6,341 nt of DNA, taken from the NCBI GenBank assembly GCA_019417865.1, contig DYCW01000320.1, positions 1 to 6,341 on the forward strand. The letters run 5' to 3'. This document shows, piece after piece, positions 1 through 5,425 of the stretch. The position numbers and the translations under genes are program-made. Position 1 is the stretch's first letter. Each line of letters opens with the position of its first letter. The DNA is from Ruminococcus sp. (GTDB lineage Bacteria; Bacillota; Clostridia; Oscillospirales; Ruminococcaceae). The notes below the pieces were generated by a model that saw only the letters and a list, made by a program, of their open reading frames with translations, had not been told where the DNA came from and made no database searches.

Positions 1-573
1 ATATACAACGTCAGAATCTGAAGTATCAGAATAAAAAGAGTTTAAAGCTGCCTGTAATTGTATTAATGTATTGCGAAAAACAATACTGTTTGTGCTATCA
101 TCTGAAAGAGAAAATTTCACATTTGCCAATTCACAAAAGGCATCTGCAAATGCTTGAATTTTTATCTCGTTTTCACAAAGAGTGAATATTTTTTTTAAGA
201 TTTCTGAAAATTGATAAGAATCCTCCATGTCCTCAAGAACATTATTTATAATATCAAAATATGGATACTTTGCTATATCCTGTAGTTTATAAATGGAAAA
301 GTCTGAGAGTCCAGTTACTTTACAAGCTATTTGCATATCCTGCTCCGCACTTTTACAGTCAGACAATCCAAGTAGATAATCAGCCGTAACATTATAATGT
401 TTTGCAGCTTTTATCACAAAATCAAGGCTTGCTTGTCGTTCACCTTTTTCATATCGGCTAAGCGTCTGCTGTGTGACGCCTAATGTTTCAAGTAAGCTTT
501 CTTGCGATTCTCCGCATTCTTTTCGCAAGTTGATGATACGTTGTCCAAACTGTTTCATTTCTGATTTTTCCAT
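1..573 (-). CDS. XRE/Cro-CI family HTH transcriptional regulator, C-terminus cut by window edge
   Basis: Read on the minus strand, 191 codons stay open from ATG at 573 to base 1 without a stop, so the 3' end lies outside the window. The start is supported by GGAGGA at 586-581, seven bases upstream. Residues 9-71 form a classic XRE helix-turn-helix: FGQRIINLRKECGESQ, then LGVTQQTLSRYEKGERQ, ending with the family-typical VTADYLLGLSD. Residues 72-191 are an acidic, mostly helical-looking tail in which I recognise no domain; it could serve dimerisation or signal sensing. The gene faces away from the rightward operon and shares a control region with it, the usual place for an element's own repressor. 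The palindrome at 598-620 lies in its probable leader, so autoregulation is likely (inference). DNA-binding family is nearly certain; the repressor role is inferred from position. Confidence 0.92.
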   Translation of the reverse strand, partial: MEKSEMKQFGQRIINLRKECGESQESLLETLGVTQQTLSRYEKGERQASLDFVIKAAKHYNVTADYLLGLSDCKSAEQDMQIACKVTGLSDFSIYKLQDIAKYPYFDIINNVLEDMEDSYQFSEILKKIFTLCENEIKIQAFADAFCELANVKFSLSDDSTNSIVFRNTLIQLQAALNSFYSDTSDSDVVY

Positions 574-597
574 TTTTTGTTCCTCCAATTGTTGAAA

Positions 598-620
598 GGC
601 GTATTAAAAAAAAATACGCC
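598..620. promoter_or_regulatory. Palindromic operator candidate, GGCGTATT-N7-AATACGCC
   Basis: The arms GGCGTATT (598-605) and AATACGCC (613-620) are perfect 8-bp inverted repeats separated by seven A residues. The site lies between the XRE gene and the rightward promoter, ending 7 bp before its -35 box. Size and symmetry fit a dimeric XRE repressor operator, and the A-tract centre would favour bending. It could also fold as a hairpin in the XRE mRNA leader. Seen: the palindrome and its position. Inferred: that the adjacent regulator binds it. Confidence 0.65.
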
Positions 621-627
621 AAAAGTA

Positions 628-656
628 TTGACAAAATCTGAAAGGAGTGATATAAT
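628..656 (+). promoter_or_regulatory. Sigma-70 promoter, perfect consensus
   Basis: TTGACA (628-633) and TATAAT (651-656) are separated by exactly 17 bp, the ideal vegetative sigma promoter. Transcription should start near 663 and run into the gene at 756 with a leader of about 90 nt. With an unmodified consensus and an operator-like palindrome just upstream, the promoter is expected to be strong and held off by a repressor. It is the only clear promoter for the operon ending at 4699. Confidence 0.88.
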
Positions 657-676
657 ATAATTACGCCAATCGTCAA
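649..676 (-). promoter_or_regulatory. Possible divergent promoter for the XRE regulator
   Basis: On the minus strand, TTGACG (676-671) is followed after 16 bp by TATATC (654-649). The -10 box is weak, but no better pair was found upstream of the XRE start. It would overlap the rightward promoter, so the two polymerases would compete. A start near 642 would give a leader of about 70 nt containing the 598-620 palindrome. Low confidence. Confidence 0.3.
661..669. promoter_or_regulatory. Third copy of the operator half-site (TACGCCAA)
   Basis: TACGCCAA at 662-669 repeats the right arm of the palindrome (615-622) exactly, 47 bp downstream, or about four to five helical turns. It falls at the expected start point of the rightward promoter, so promoter boxes are flanked on both sides by the same motif. 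A bound regulator could block start-site opening or join the upstream palindrome in a short loop. The role is inferred. Confidence 0.5.
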
Positions 677-706
677 AGTCATTATACCACATCATGCGGA
701 CGATTG
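667..706 (+). other. Inverted repeat in the operon leader
   Basis: CAATCGTC (667-674) and GACGATTG (699-706) are perfect 8-bp complements with a 24-nt spacer, entirely inside the predicted untranslated leader of the rightward operon. The left arm overlaps the third half-site. It could be an RNA stem-loop or another protein site. There is no T-run after it, so it is not an intrinsic terminator. Confidence 0.4.
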
Positions 707-755
707 CAAGTAATTTTGCAAAGTTCCTAAAAAATATTTGAAAGAGGGTGAAAAT

Positions 756-950
756 ATGAGAGGAAACCAGAACAACGCTGATTTACGGCAGGCGGCAAAG
801 GCAGCTGGCGTTTACTTCTGGCAGATTGCGGACCTGTGGGGTGTCAGTGAAGCTTACATGACACGACTTTTCCGGCATGAACTGACAGAATCAGAACGTG
901 CACGCTTTTTACAGGCAGTAGAAGAAATCAGCAAGAGAGAGCAGGTATAA
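756..950 (+). CDS. Small helix-turn-helix protein of mobile-element type (64 aa)
   Basis: The ATG at 756 follows AAAGAGGGTG (741-750) at good spacing, so I prefer it to the in-frame TTG at 738, which has no ribosome site. Residues 8-59 read as a compact HTH: an N-terminal helix (NADLRQAAKAAGV), a recognition segment (WQIADLWGVSEAYMTRLFR), then ELTESERARFLQAVEEI. This pattern of short HTH protein is familiar from Firmicutes integrative elements and phages, but I know no defined function for it. It is the first gene behind the consensus promoter, the position often held by an early regulator or Cro-like partner of the divergent repressor. DNA binding is likely; the role in the switch is inferred. 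Confidence 0.8.
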   Translation: MRGNQNNADLRQAAKAAGVYFWQIADLWGVSEAYMTRLFRHELTESERARFLQAVEEISKREQV

Positions 951-955
951 TCCCA

Positions 956-977
956 CGAACCAAGAGCGAACCAAGAG
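956..977. repeat. Tandem 11-bp direct repeat
   Basis: CGAACCAAGAG occurs twice with no gap, at 956-966 and 967-977, just after the stop of the small HTH gene. Two perfect adjacent copies suggest a recent slippage duplication or a short protein-binding site. No function can be assigned. Confidence 0.6.
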
Positions 978-994
978 AAAATCCACCTACGACC

Positions 995-1008
995 GCCGGA
1001 GAACCGGC
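995..1008 (+). other. Small GC hairpin upstream of the CxxC gene
   Basis: GCCGG (995-999), loop AGAA and CCGGC (1004-1008) form a short stable stem-loop 19 nt before the next start codon. There is no T-tract, so it is not a terminator. It could affect translation or mRNA processing between the first two genes. Confidence 0.35.
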
Positions 1009-1027
1009 AGAAAGAGAGCGTACAAAT

Positions 1028-1390
1028 ATGTATACAAAAATTGAACTGAATGGTATGACAAAGGAAGTAGATGTATCAGAACTGGACTTCTATTGCAAGT
1101 GCCCAAAATGCGGAGAAGAAGTAGCCGTGCCGGAATTTTGGGAATTGGTACAAGAAGAAAGCTTTGACCCGTTCGACAGTGCCGTATGGTGTGACGATTG
1201 TCATGACTTACTGAATGCAACAAGAGAAACCGTACAAGGCATGACAAGTGCATTGTGGAACATGCCAGAAGATAAGGTAGAGGCAGTCTATCAGCTGCTT
1301 GCACCTTCTAGAATTTGGAAAGGTGCGATTTCAAATCACACCTTCTATAGAAGGAAAAAGAGGTCAAAACAAAAAGCTGTACTATCTTAA
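1028..1390 (+). CDS. Small putative zinc-ribbon protein with out-of-frame C-terminal tail
   Basis: The frame opens at ATG 1028 behind a weak AAAGAGAG site (1011-1018). Residues 22-28 contain CKCPKCG and residues 56-60 CDDCH, two CxxC knuckles that would bind one zinc ion. Acidic helical sequence lies between and after them (EFWELVQEESFDPFD; MPEDKVEAVYQLL). I recognise the type as a hypothetical protein of Firmicutes mobile elements, with no known role. From about residue 91 the character changes to a basic tail (WKGAISNHTFYRRKKRSKQK). That stretch is the start of the downstream rha sequence read in the wrong frame, so the native C-terminus was probably lost or shortened in a deletion at about 1295-1310. 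The zinc-ribbon part is likely a real protein; the last 30 residues are probably junk. Confidence 0.7.
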   Translation: MYTKIELNGMTKEVDVSELDFYCKCPKCGEEVAVPEFWELVQEESFDPFDSAVWCDDCHDLLNATRETVQGMTSALWNMPEDKVEAVYQLLAPSRIWKGAISNHTFYRRKKRSKQKAVLS

Positions 1391-1913
1391 CGAGGAACAA
1401 GTAACATTACTTATGACATATTTGAAAAATACTGAGGTTGTGAGACATTTCAAAAAGGAACTGGTAAGACAATTCTTTGCTATGAGAAAGTTTATTATGG
1501 AGCGGCAAAGTGTACAATGGCAGACGGCACGGCAACAATCGAAGTTAACCAGAGCTGCCGAGACTGATACCTTGCAAAAGCTGGTAGAATATGCAAAGCG
1601 GCAAGGCAGCAAGAATGCAGACAAGCTTTATATGGTGTATACCAAGTTAGTAAACCGGACTTTGGGCATTGAAAGACGTGATACCGCAACAGTACAGCAA
1701 TTAAATTTGTTGTCTTTGCTGGAAAATATCTTGCTTCATGTTATAGAAGATGGGATGCGTCAGGAATTGCCATATAAACAGATTTATACTTTGTGCAAAG
1801 AACATATGAGCCGATTTGCTTCTATGGCATACCTTTCCGATATTCGTACAAAAGAAAAAGCGTGCATCCCTGTTGCAGCAGGAACACACGCATTGAACTA
1901 TGTGACGGCTTAA
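1299..1913 (+). pseudogene. Rha-family phage regulatory protein, 5'-truncated
   Basis: The frame encodes about 204 residues. LLEFGKVRFQI, then KKLYYLNEEQVTLLMTYLKNT and VVRHFKKELVRQFFAMRKFI, match the central and C-terminal part of the Rha domain, known from phage regulators and element antirepressors. The rest (LGIERRDTATVQQLNLLSLLENILL and a helical tail) fits the usual C-terminal half of such proteins. The first 35-40 residues of a normal Rha domain are absent. Upstream codons in this frame belong to the CxxC gene read out of frame and meet a stop near 1278. The first possible start, TTG at 1299, and the first ATG, at 1413, lack ribosome sites. I read this as a gene that lost its 5' end in a deletion fusing it, out of frame, to the preceding gene. 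The rest is open, so the event may be recent, or the product may be made by frameshifting or reinitiation. Confidence 0.7.
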
Positions 1914-1925
1914 GTAGTTACATAG
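1898..1925 (+). other. Hairpin overlapping the rha stop codon
   Basis: CTATGTGAC (1898-1906) pairs with GTTACATAG (1917-1925) with one G-U pair, and the 10-nt loop contains the rha TAA. No T-run follows. With the next hairpin it gives two successive RNA structures between rha and the excisionase-like gene. Confidence 0.4.
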
Positions 1926-1951
1926 ATTACCACTTCATACGAAAAAACTAT

Positions 1952-1988
1952 AAGCCTGTTCTAATTATACCACAATTGGAACAGGCTT
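1952..1988 (+). promoter_or_regulatory. Long stem-loop in the leader of the excisionase-like gene
   Basis: AAGCCTGTTCTAATT (1952-1966) and AATTGGAACAGGCTT (1974-1988) form a 15-bp stem with a single G-U pair and a 7-nt loop (ATACCAC). Only a short T-run (TTTC) follows, so it is a weak terminator at best. The ribosome site AGGAGGT begins nine bases later, and the left arm (CCTGT) could alternatively pair with ACAGG of that site. It may attenuate readthrough, stabilise the mRNA or control excisionase translation; a DNA-level protein site is also possible. Confidence 0.55.
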
Positions 1989-2014
1989 TCAACCCACAGG
2001 AGGTAGAAAATTTT

Positions 2015-2278
2015 ATGAAAAATCAGATTAACATTACATATAAAATCCCCCACATGGAAACCATCAAGGCAACCGCAGAGCTGTTTCACTTGTCGGAACA
2101 CTTTGTCCGGTGTGCGGTCAAGGGCAAACATGGGCATTTGTTCTCCGTTATGGCGGGTACAAAATATCTGGTCAACTGCGAACGGTTCGCCGCTTATCTC
2201 AACTGCGAATTGACGGAGCAGGCACAATCAGAGGACAAGCCTGTCAATGGGATTCGCCCGATTCCTGTCAAGCTTTGA
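2015..2278 (+). CDS. Excisionase-like small HTH DNA-binding protein (87 aa)
   Basis: The ATG at 2015 follows AGGAGGT (1998-2004) with 10-nt spacing; a longer open frame from 1793 overlaps rha and has no ribosome site. Residues 14-63 match the short winged-HTH excisionase pattern: METIKATAELFHLSEHFVRCAV, a KHGHLFSVMAGTKYLV hairpin, then NCERFAAYLNCE. In other elements such proteins bend DNA at attachment sites to direct excision, and related ones regulate transcription or replication. The C-terminal 24 residues are polar and proline-containing. It sits 15 nt before the primase-helicase gene, so the two are probably translated together and linked in function. No integrase or att site is visible, so an excision role is inferred from family only; it could equally be an accessory replication or regulatory protein. 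Confidence 0.78.
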   Translation: MKNQINITYKIPHMETIKATAELFHLSEHFVRCAVKGKHGHLFSVMAGTKYLVNCERFAAYLNCELTEQAQSEDKPVNGIRPIPVKL

Positions 2279-2280
2279 TG

Positions 2281-2296
2281 GGAGGTGGAGCGATTG
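2281..2296 (+). promoter_or_regulatory. Ribosome site that sets a TTG start for the primase-helicase
   Basis: GGAGG (2281-2285) stands eight bases before TTG at 2294. The in-frame GTG at 2285 overlaps the ribosome site and cannot use it, so TTG is the better start, giving a protein three residues shorter than the longest frame. Confidence 0.7.
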
Positions 2297-4699
2297 TCAG
2301 AGAATCCAACGACCTTTTCTGTCATGCTGGACACCGTATCTTTTCAACAAAAGCCAGAACGCACTGATATTTCTGCTCTGAAAACACGATTTTCAATGGC
2401 AGTTCCTACCATCTGCACGCCGGAACAGTTTGCAGAAGCGATGGTACATGGGCAAACCTGCACACCTGCCATTTTACAAGGCGGTGCAAAAGCAGAAAAC
2501 TGGGTACGGCAGCAGCTATTTTGCATTGACATCGACAATAAAACAGCACCGTTTCTTACAGTAGAAACAGTGTTAGAACGGTGTTATGCATGGGGAATTC
2601 CTCCATTTTTGATTTATGCGACCTTCTCCCATACAGATGAAATTCCAAAATACCGCATTTGTTTTCTCTGTGATATGGAAATTACAGACGGTACACAGCG
2701 AGACAAGATACAAAATGGCTTTCTCTTTCTATTTCCAGAATGTGACGTATCCTGCAAAAACCGTGACCGTTTGTTTTTTGGTGGAAAAGAAACCCTATAT
2801 GCCAATTTCACAGCTACGTTTGCTCCACTGGATGTAGAATTTTTGAATCATGCTGCTGAAATGGAACAAGCAGGGAAAAAGCCTAAGCAGAACCGCAAAC
2901 GGCTCGACGATATTCATGGAAAGGCAGCAGCATTTGACCTACTTTCCTATGTAGAACAAGATACCGGATGCACATCACGGCGTGTTGGTAGACTGGCAGC
3001 AATTGACCCGTGCCCCATATGTGGACACAAACATGACTTTTTTATTTATCCAGATACCAATACATTTTCTTGTTTTGGTGCAAATGGTATGGTAAATGGA
3101 AAACATGCAGGTGGTACTATCATAGATTATTTGATGCATACTCGAAATTTAGATGAAAAAACAGCCATAGAAGCATTTAAATATGACGTGTTGAAGCTTG
3201 ACCCACAGCAGGAAAAACAAGCCTATGCGGCAAATAAAATGCTGCAACGCCATAATGACAGTTTACCAGAGCAGGCACAAGGGGAAGAGCTGCCAGCGTA
3301 TATTTTTCCAAAATGTGATAAAAACGGAGAGTTTTTACGGTATGAAGTATCCTGTCCCCTGCTGGTAGAATGGTTTCGGGCACATTACACTTATTTTTGG
3401 GTTTCGGATGGTGTGGCAGACAAGCCACAGCGATATTTGTACAGTTCAAATGGCGTGTACAAACTTGTAACAGATGAGACGATAAAGGGTATTTTACGGG
3501 ATGCCATCGCAAGCTATGACCCTACCCTATTGCGGATAAAAGATGTAGAGGAAACCGCAAAGCTGCTTTTTCTGGATGCGGTTACAAAGAAACCACAGGA
3601 AATCAATCAAGACGAACGGTATGTGAATTTTCAAAACGGTTTGCTTTGTCTGGAAACCATGGAGCTTGTACCGCATGATACCCGTTTTTTGAATACGGTT
3701 CAGTTGCCGGCAAACTGGAATCCAGAAGCAACCGAAGCCCCCTTGTTTATGCGGTATTTGGATACCTTAACAGATGGGGATGAGAGCAAAAAACGTTTCC
3801 TGCTCCAGTGGATGGGATGTATCTTATCCAACATTCGAGGGGATAAGGTAAAAAAAGCGGTCTTTATGTATGGTAAGGGAGATACAGGAAAATCTCAGCT
3901 TTTGCAGTTGTGTACACGCCTGCTGGGAGATGGAAACATCTGTTCGATGCCATTACAGCAGCTGGAATCAGATTCGCACGCCTCTTATGGGCTGTATGGG
4001 AAACGGCTTCTTCTTGACCCTGACATGAAATTCATGAAAATTAGTAGCTTATCTGTTTTAAAGTCCCTGACAGGTGGTGACAATATTTTATTTAATCCAA
4101 AATTCAAAAATTCTTTTTCCGATACTTTTAGAGGTTTTTGTTGGTTCGTTACAAACGAGCTTCCGAAATTCGGTGGTGACCAGGGTGACCATGTGTACAA
4201 CCGATTTGTGTTGATTGCCTGCAACAATGTAATCCCACCAGAACAAAGAGACCCCATGCTTTCTGAAAAGATGTATGCCGAACGAGATGCTATTTTGAAT
4301 ATCTGTATGCACGCAGCAAGAGATTTTCTGAAAAACGGTCGAACATTTGACCTGCCCGAAAATCTGGCGGCGGAATTAGAAGCCTATAAACAAGAAAACA
4401 GTCCAGTACGGCGTTTTTTGGCAGAATGCTGCACGATGCGGCCAAGTGGCAGCTATCGGGATGGGATTACCTGCAAAAAATTGAGAGTGTACTATAACGA
4501 ATGGGCGGCAGATAATGGAGACGGTTTTACGATTTCTCCAGCTGATTTCAAGCAAGAGGTTGCAAGGTTTGTAAATGTGCCAGTAAATCAAGTGGTGCGT
4601 ATCTACAATGGTAACCGGTTTTTTCCGATTACTTTGAATGAAACAGCAAAAATAGAGTTTTCTTATGTTCCTGCAAATACATTAGCAAGTGGTTACTAA
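2294..4699 (+). CDS. Primase-helicase: AEP primase, zinc finger and P4/D5-type SF3 helicase (801 aa)
   Basis: This is the likely replication initiator of the element. The N-terminal archaeo-eukaryotic-type primase domain shows its three motifs: FCIDIDNK with D79 and D81; FSHT with H113 and then KYRICF; and DVSCKNRDRLFFGGK (151-165). A CHC2-like zinc finger follows, with C240, C243 and C260 and the trailing GGTIIDYLM. After a D5_N-like linker comes the SF3 helicase: Walker A GKGDTGKS (527-534), Walker B region LLLDPD (572-577), LTGGDN (592-597), motif C FVTNELP (618-624) and an arginine in VYNRFVL. The last 100 residues resemble the winged-helix end of D5/P4 proteins. Phage P4 alpha protein joins primase, helicase and origin binding in one chain; the same is inferred here. 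Walker A has DT where P4-type proteins often have NG. It ends the operon, and the repeat-rich candidate origin follows directly. Confidence 0.93.
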   Translation: MSENPTTFSVMLDTVSFQQKPERTDISALKTRFSMAVPTICTPEQFAEAMVHGQTCTPAILQGGAKAENWVRQQLFCIDIDNKTAPFLTVETVLERCYAWGIPPFLIYATFSHTDEIPKYRICFLCDMEITDGTQRDKIQNGFLFLFPECDVSCKNRDRLFFGGKETLYANFTATFAPLDVEFLNHAAEMEQAGKKPKQNRKRLDDIHGKAAAFDLLSYVEQDTGCTSRRVGRLAAIDPCPICGHKHDFFIYPDTNTFSCFGANGMVNGKHAGGTIIDYLMHTRNLDEKTAIEAFKYDVLKLDPQQEKQAYAANKMLQRHNDSLPEQAQGEELPAYIFPKCDKNGEFLRYEVSCPLLVEWFRAHYTYFWVSDGVADKPQRYLYSSNGVYKLVTDETIKGILRDAIASYDPTLLRIKDVEETAKLLFLDAVTKKPQEINQDERYVNFQNGLLCLETMELVPHDTRFLNTVQLPANWNPEATEAPLFMRYLDTLTDGDESKKRFLLQWMGCILSNIRGDKVKKAVFMYGKGDTGKSQLLQLCTRLLGDGNICSMPLQQLESDSHASYGLYGKRLLLDPDMKFMKISSLSVLKSLTGGDNILFNPKFKNSFSDTFRGFCWFVTNELPKFGGDQGDHVYNRFVLIACNNVIPPEQRDPMLSEKMYAERDAILNICMHAARDFLKNGRTFDLPENLAAELEAYKQENSPVRRFLAECCTMRPSGSYRDGITCKKLRVYYNEWAADNGDGFTISPADFKQEVARFVNVPVNQVVRIYNGNRFFPITLNETAKIEFSYVPANTLASGY

Positions 4700-4714
4700 A
4701 ATGTGAAATATAGA

Positions 4715-4764
4715 AAAAAGTGGTAATTACAATTTATTCAAAAAGTTGCATATTACCGCTTTTT
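4715..4764 (+). terminator. Probable terminator after the primase-helicase
   Basis: AAAAAGTGGTAAT (4715-4727) pairs over 13 bp, with one G-U pair, with ATTACCGCTTTTT (4752-4764). The right arm ends in five T and runs into a pyrimidine stretch. The 24-nt loop is long, so efficiency is uncertain. A-rich left and T-rich right flanks make it potentially active in both directions. Confidence 0.65.
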
Positions 4765-4796
4765 CTTCCTTCTTTCGCCCGTTTGGAATTCTATTT

Positions 4797-5146
4797 TTGC
4801 ACCAAACACACCAGACTTGCACCAAGTTTTGCACCAGAAAAGCTGAACAAAAACCACGTAAAATCGGCATTTTTTTATTTTTTGGTGCATTAGGGCATTT
4901 TTTCTTTCCATCGTAGGCTATAAAATTTTAGAGCATTTAGAAAATATTCATAAACAAAGATGTTTATGACAATATTGTAAAATTAAGAAAGTATGAATGC
5001 TTTTTTTGTATAGAAGGGTTATAAAAAAATTTTTGCCCCAAACGGAAAAAGCACTGCAAAAAGTAAAAAAATACCGAAAACACGCCGTTATTTGCAGTTG
5101 TGGCATTGGTGCGTTTTTTCGATTCTGGGGCATTTTTTACACCAAA
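4797..5146. repeat. Iteron-like repeat cluster around an AT-rich core: candidate replication origin
   Basis: The 528 bases between 4699 and 5228 hold no convincing gene. Forward copies of TTGC(A/C)CCA(A/G)(A/G) lie at 4797-4806, 4817-4826, 4829-4838 and 5033-5042, with a degenerate TTACACCAAA at 5137-5146. Inverted copies are TTTGGTGCAT (4881-4890) and TTGGTGCGTT (5106-5115). The exact 10-mer GGCATTTTTT occurs at 4866, 4894 and 5129. Two clusters (about 4797-4903 and 5033-5146) thus bracket an AT-rich core (about 4916-5030). Short repeats beside an AT-rich unwinding zone next to the initiator gene are typical of iteron origins, and P4 alpha recognises repeats at ori and crr. Function is inferred from layout; single-strand initiation, transfer origin or a repressor array are alternatives. 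Confidence 0.6.
4943..4976. other. Imperfect dyad in the AT-rich core of the candidate origin
   Basis: AATATTCATAAACA (4943-4956) pairs with TGTTTATG (4961-4968) and, after a 2-nt AC bulge, AATATT (4971-4976), leaving an AAGA loop. This gives 14 base pairs. The 10-bp palindrome TAAAATTTTA (4921-4930) lies just upstream. The dyad is roughly midway between the two repeat clusters and may be an extruding structure or protein site at the origin. Confidence 0.5.
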
Positions 5147-5227
5147 TCAGGGAGTAGGATAGAAAAAATGACGTCTATGCCTGCTCGAATATGAAATATA
5201 AATGAATTTGTTTACAGGAGGAATAAA

Positions 5228-5425
5228 ATGAAAACCAGCATTATCATTTACCATCGTCTAAAAAAACAGCTTGCAAGGGCAAATCTGACACCGAAGCAGT
5301 ACAAAGAAGTTATCAAAATCATTGCAGACTGTTTGAACCGGTATGAAATCCAACAAACACGCCGACCGGAAAGGGTGCAGCATGACAAACGAAAAGCTGG
5401 CAGCATTGGCACAAGACCCCGATAA
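5228..5425 (+). CDS. Small basic protein upstream of the sigma factor (65 aa, unknown)
   Basis: The start ATG at 5228 has a strong AGGAGG (5216-5221) six bases upstream, the main evidence that this short frame is translated. The first half (HRLKKQLARANLTPKQYKEVIKIIADCLNRYEI) looks helical and amphipathic; the second half is Arg/Lys-rich with no clear fold and may partly reflect the overlap with the next gene. The last 44 bases overlap the sigma-factor gene in another frame, which suggests coupled translation. I do not recognise the family. Similar short LTPxQY-type proteins occur beside element-borne sigma factors, so an accessory or anti-sigma role is possible but unsupported. No clear promoter is visible in the preceding repeat region. 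Confidence 0.65.
   Translation: MKTSIIIYHRLKKQLARANLTPKQYKEVIKIIADCLNRYEIQQTRRPERVQHDKRKAGSIGTRPR

Noticed and set aside
488..682. 64-codon leftward open frame overlapping the XRE start and promoter
   Set aside because: It crosses the operator and promoter and reads the XRE 5' region in the wrong frame; the XRE frame has the correct ribosome site and motifs.
738..755. TTG start six codons upstream in the small HTH gene
   Set aside because: These codons contain the ribosome site (AAAGAGGGTG) for the ATG at 756, so they are untranslated.
987..1304. 105-codon leftward open frame
   Set aside because: Antisense shadow of the CxxC gene with low-complexity Leu/Ser/His content and no ribosome site.
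1793..2014. N-terminal extension of the excisionase-like protein
   Set aside because: It overlaps rha and both hairpins and lacks a ribosome site, whereas the ATG at 2015 has AGGAGGT at 1998-2004.
4797..5146. CRISPR array
   Set aside because: Repeat units are about 10 bp, in both orientations and irregularly spaced, with no uniform spacers and no cas genes nearby.
4997..5194. 65-codon rightward open frame in the repeat region
   Set aside because: No ribosome site; it runs through the repeats and AT-rich core, and its composition follows poly-A/T runs rather than a folded protein.
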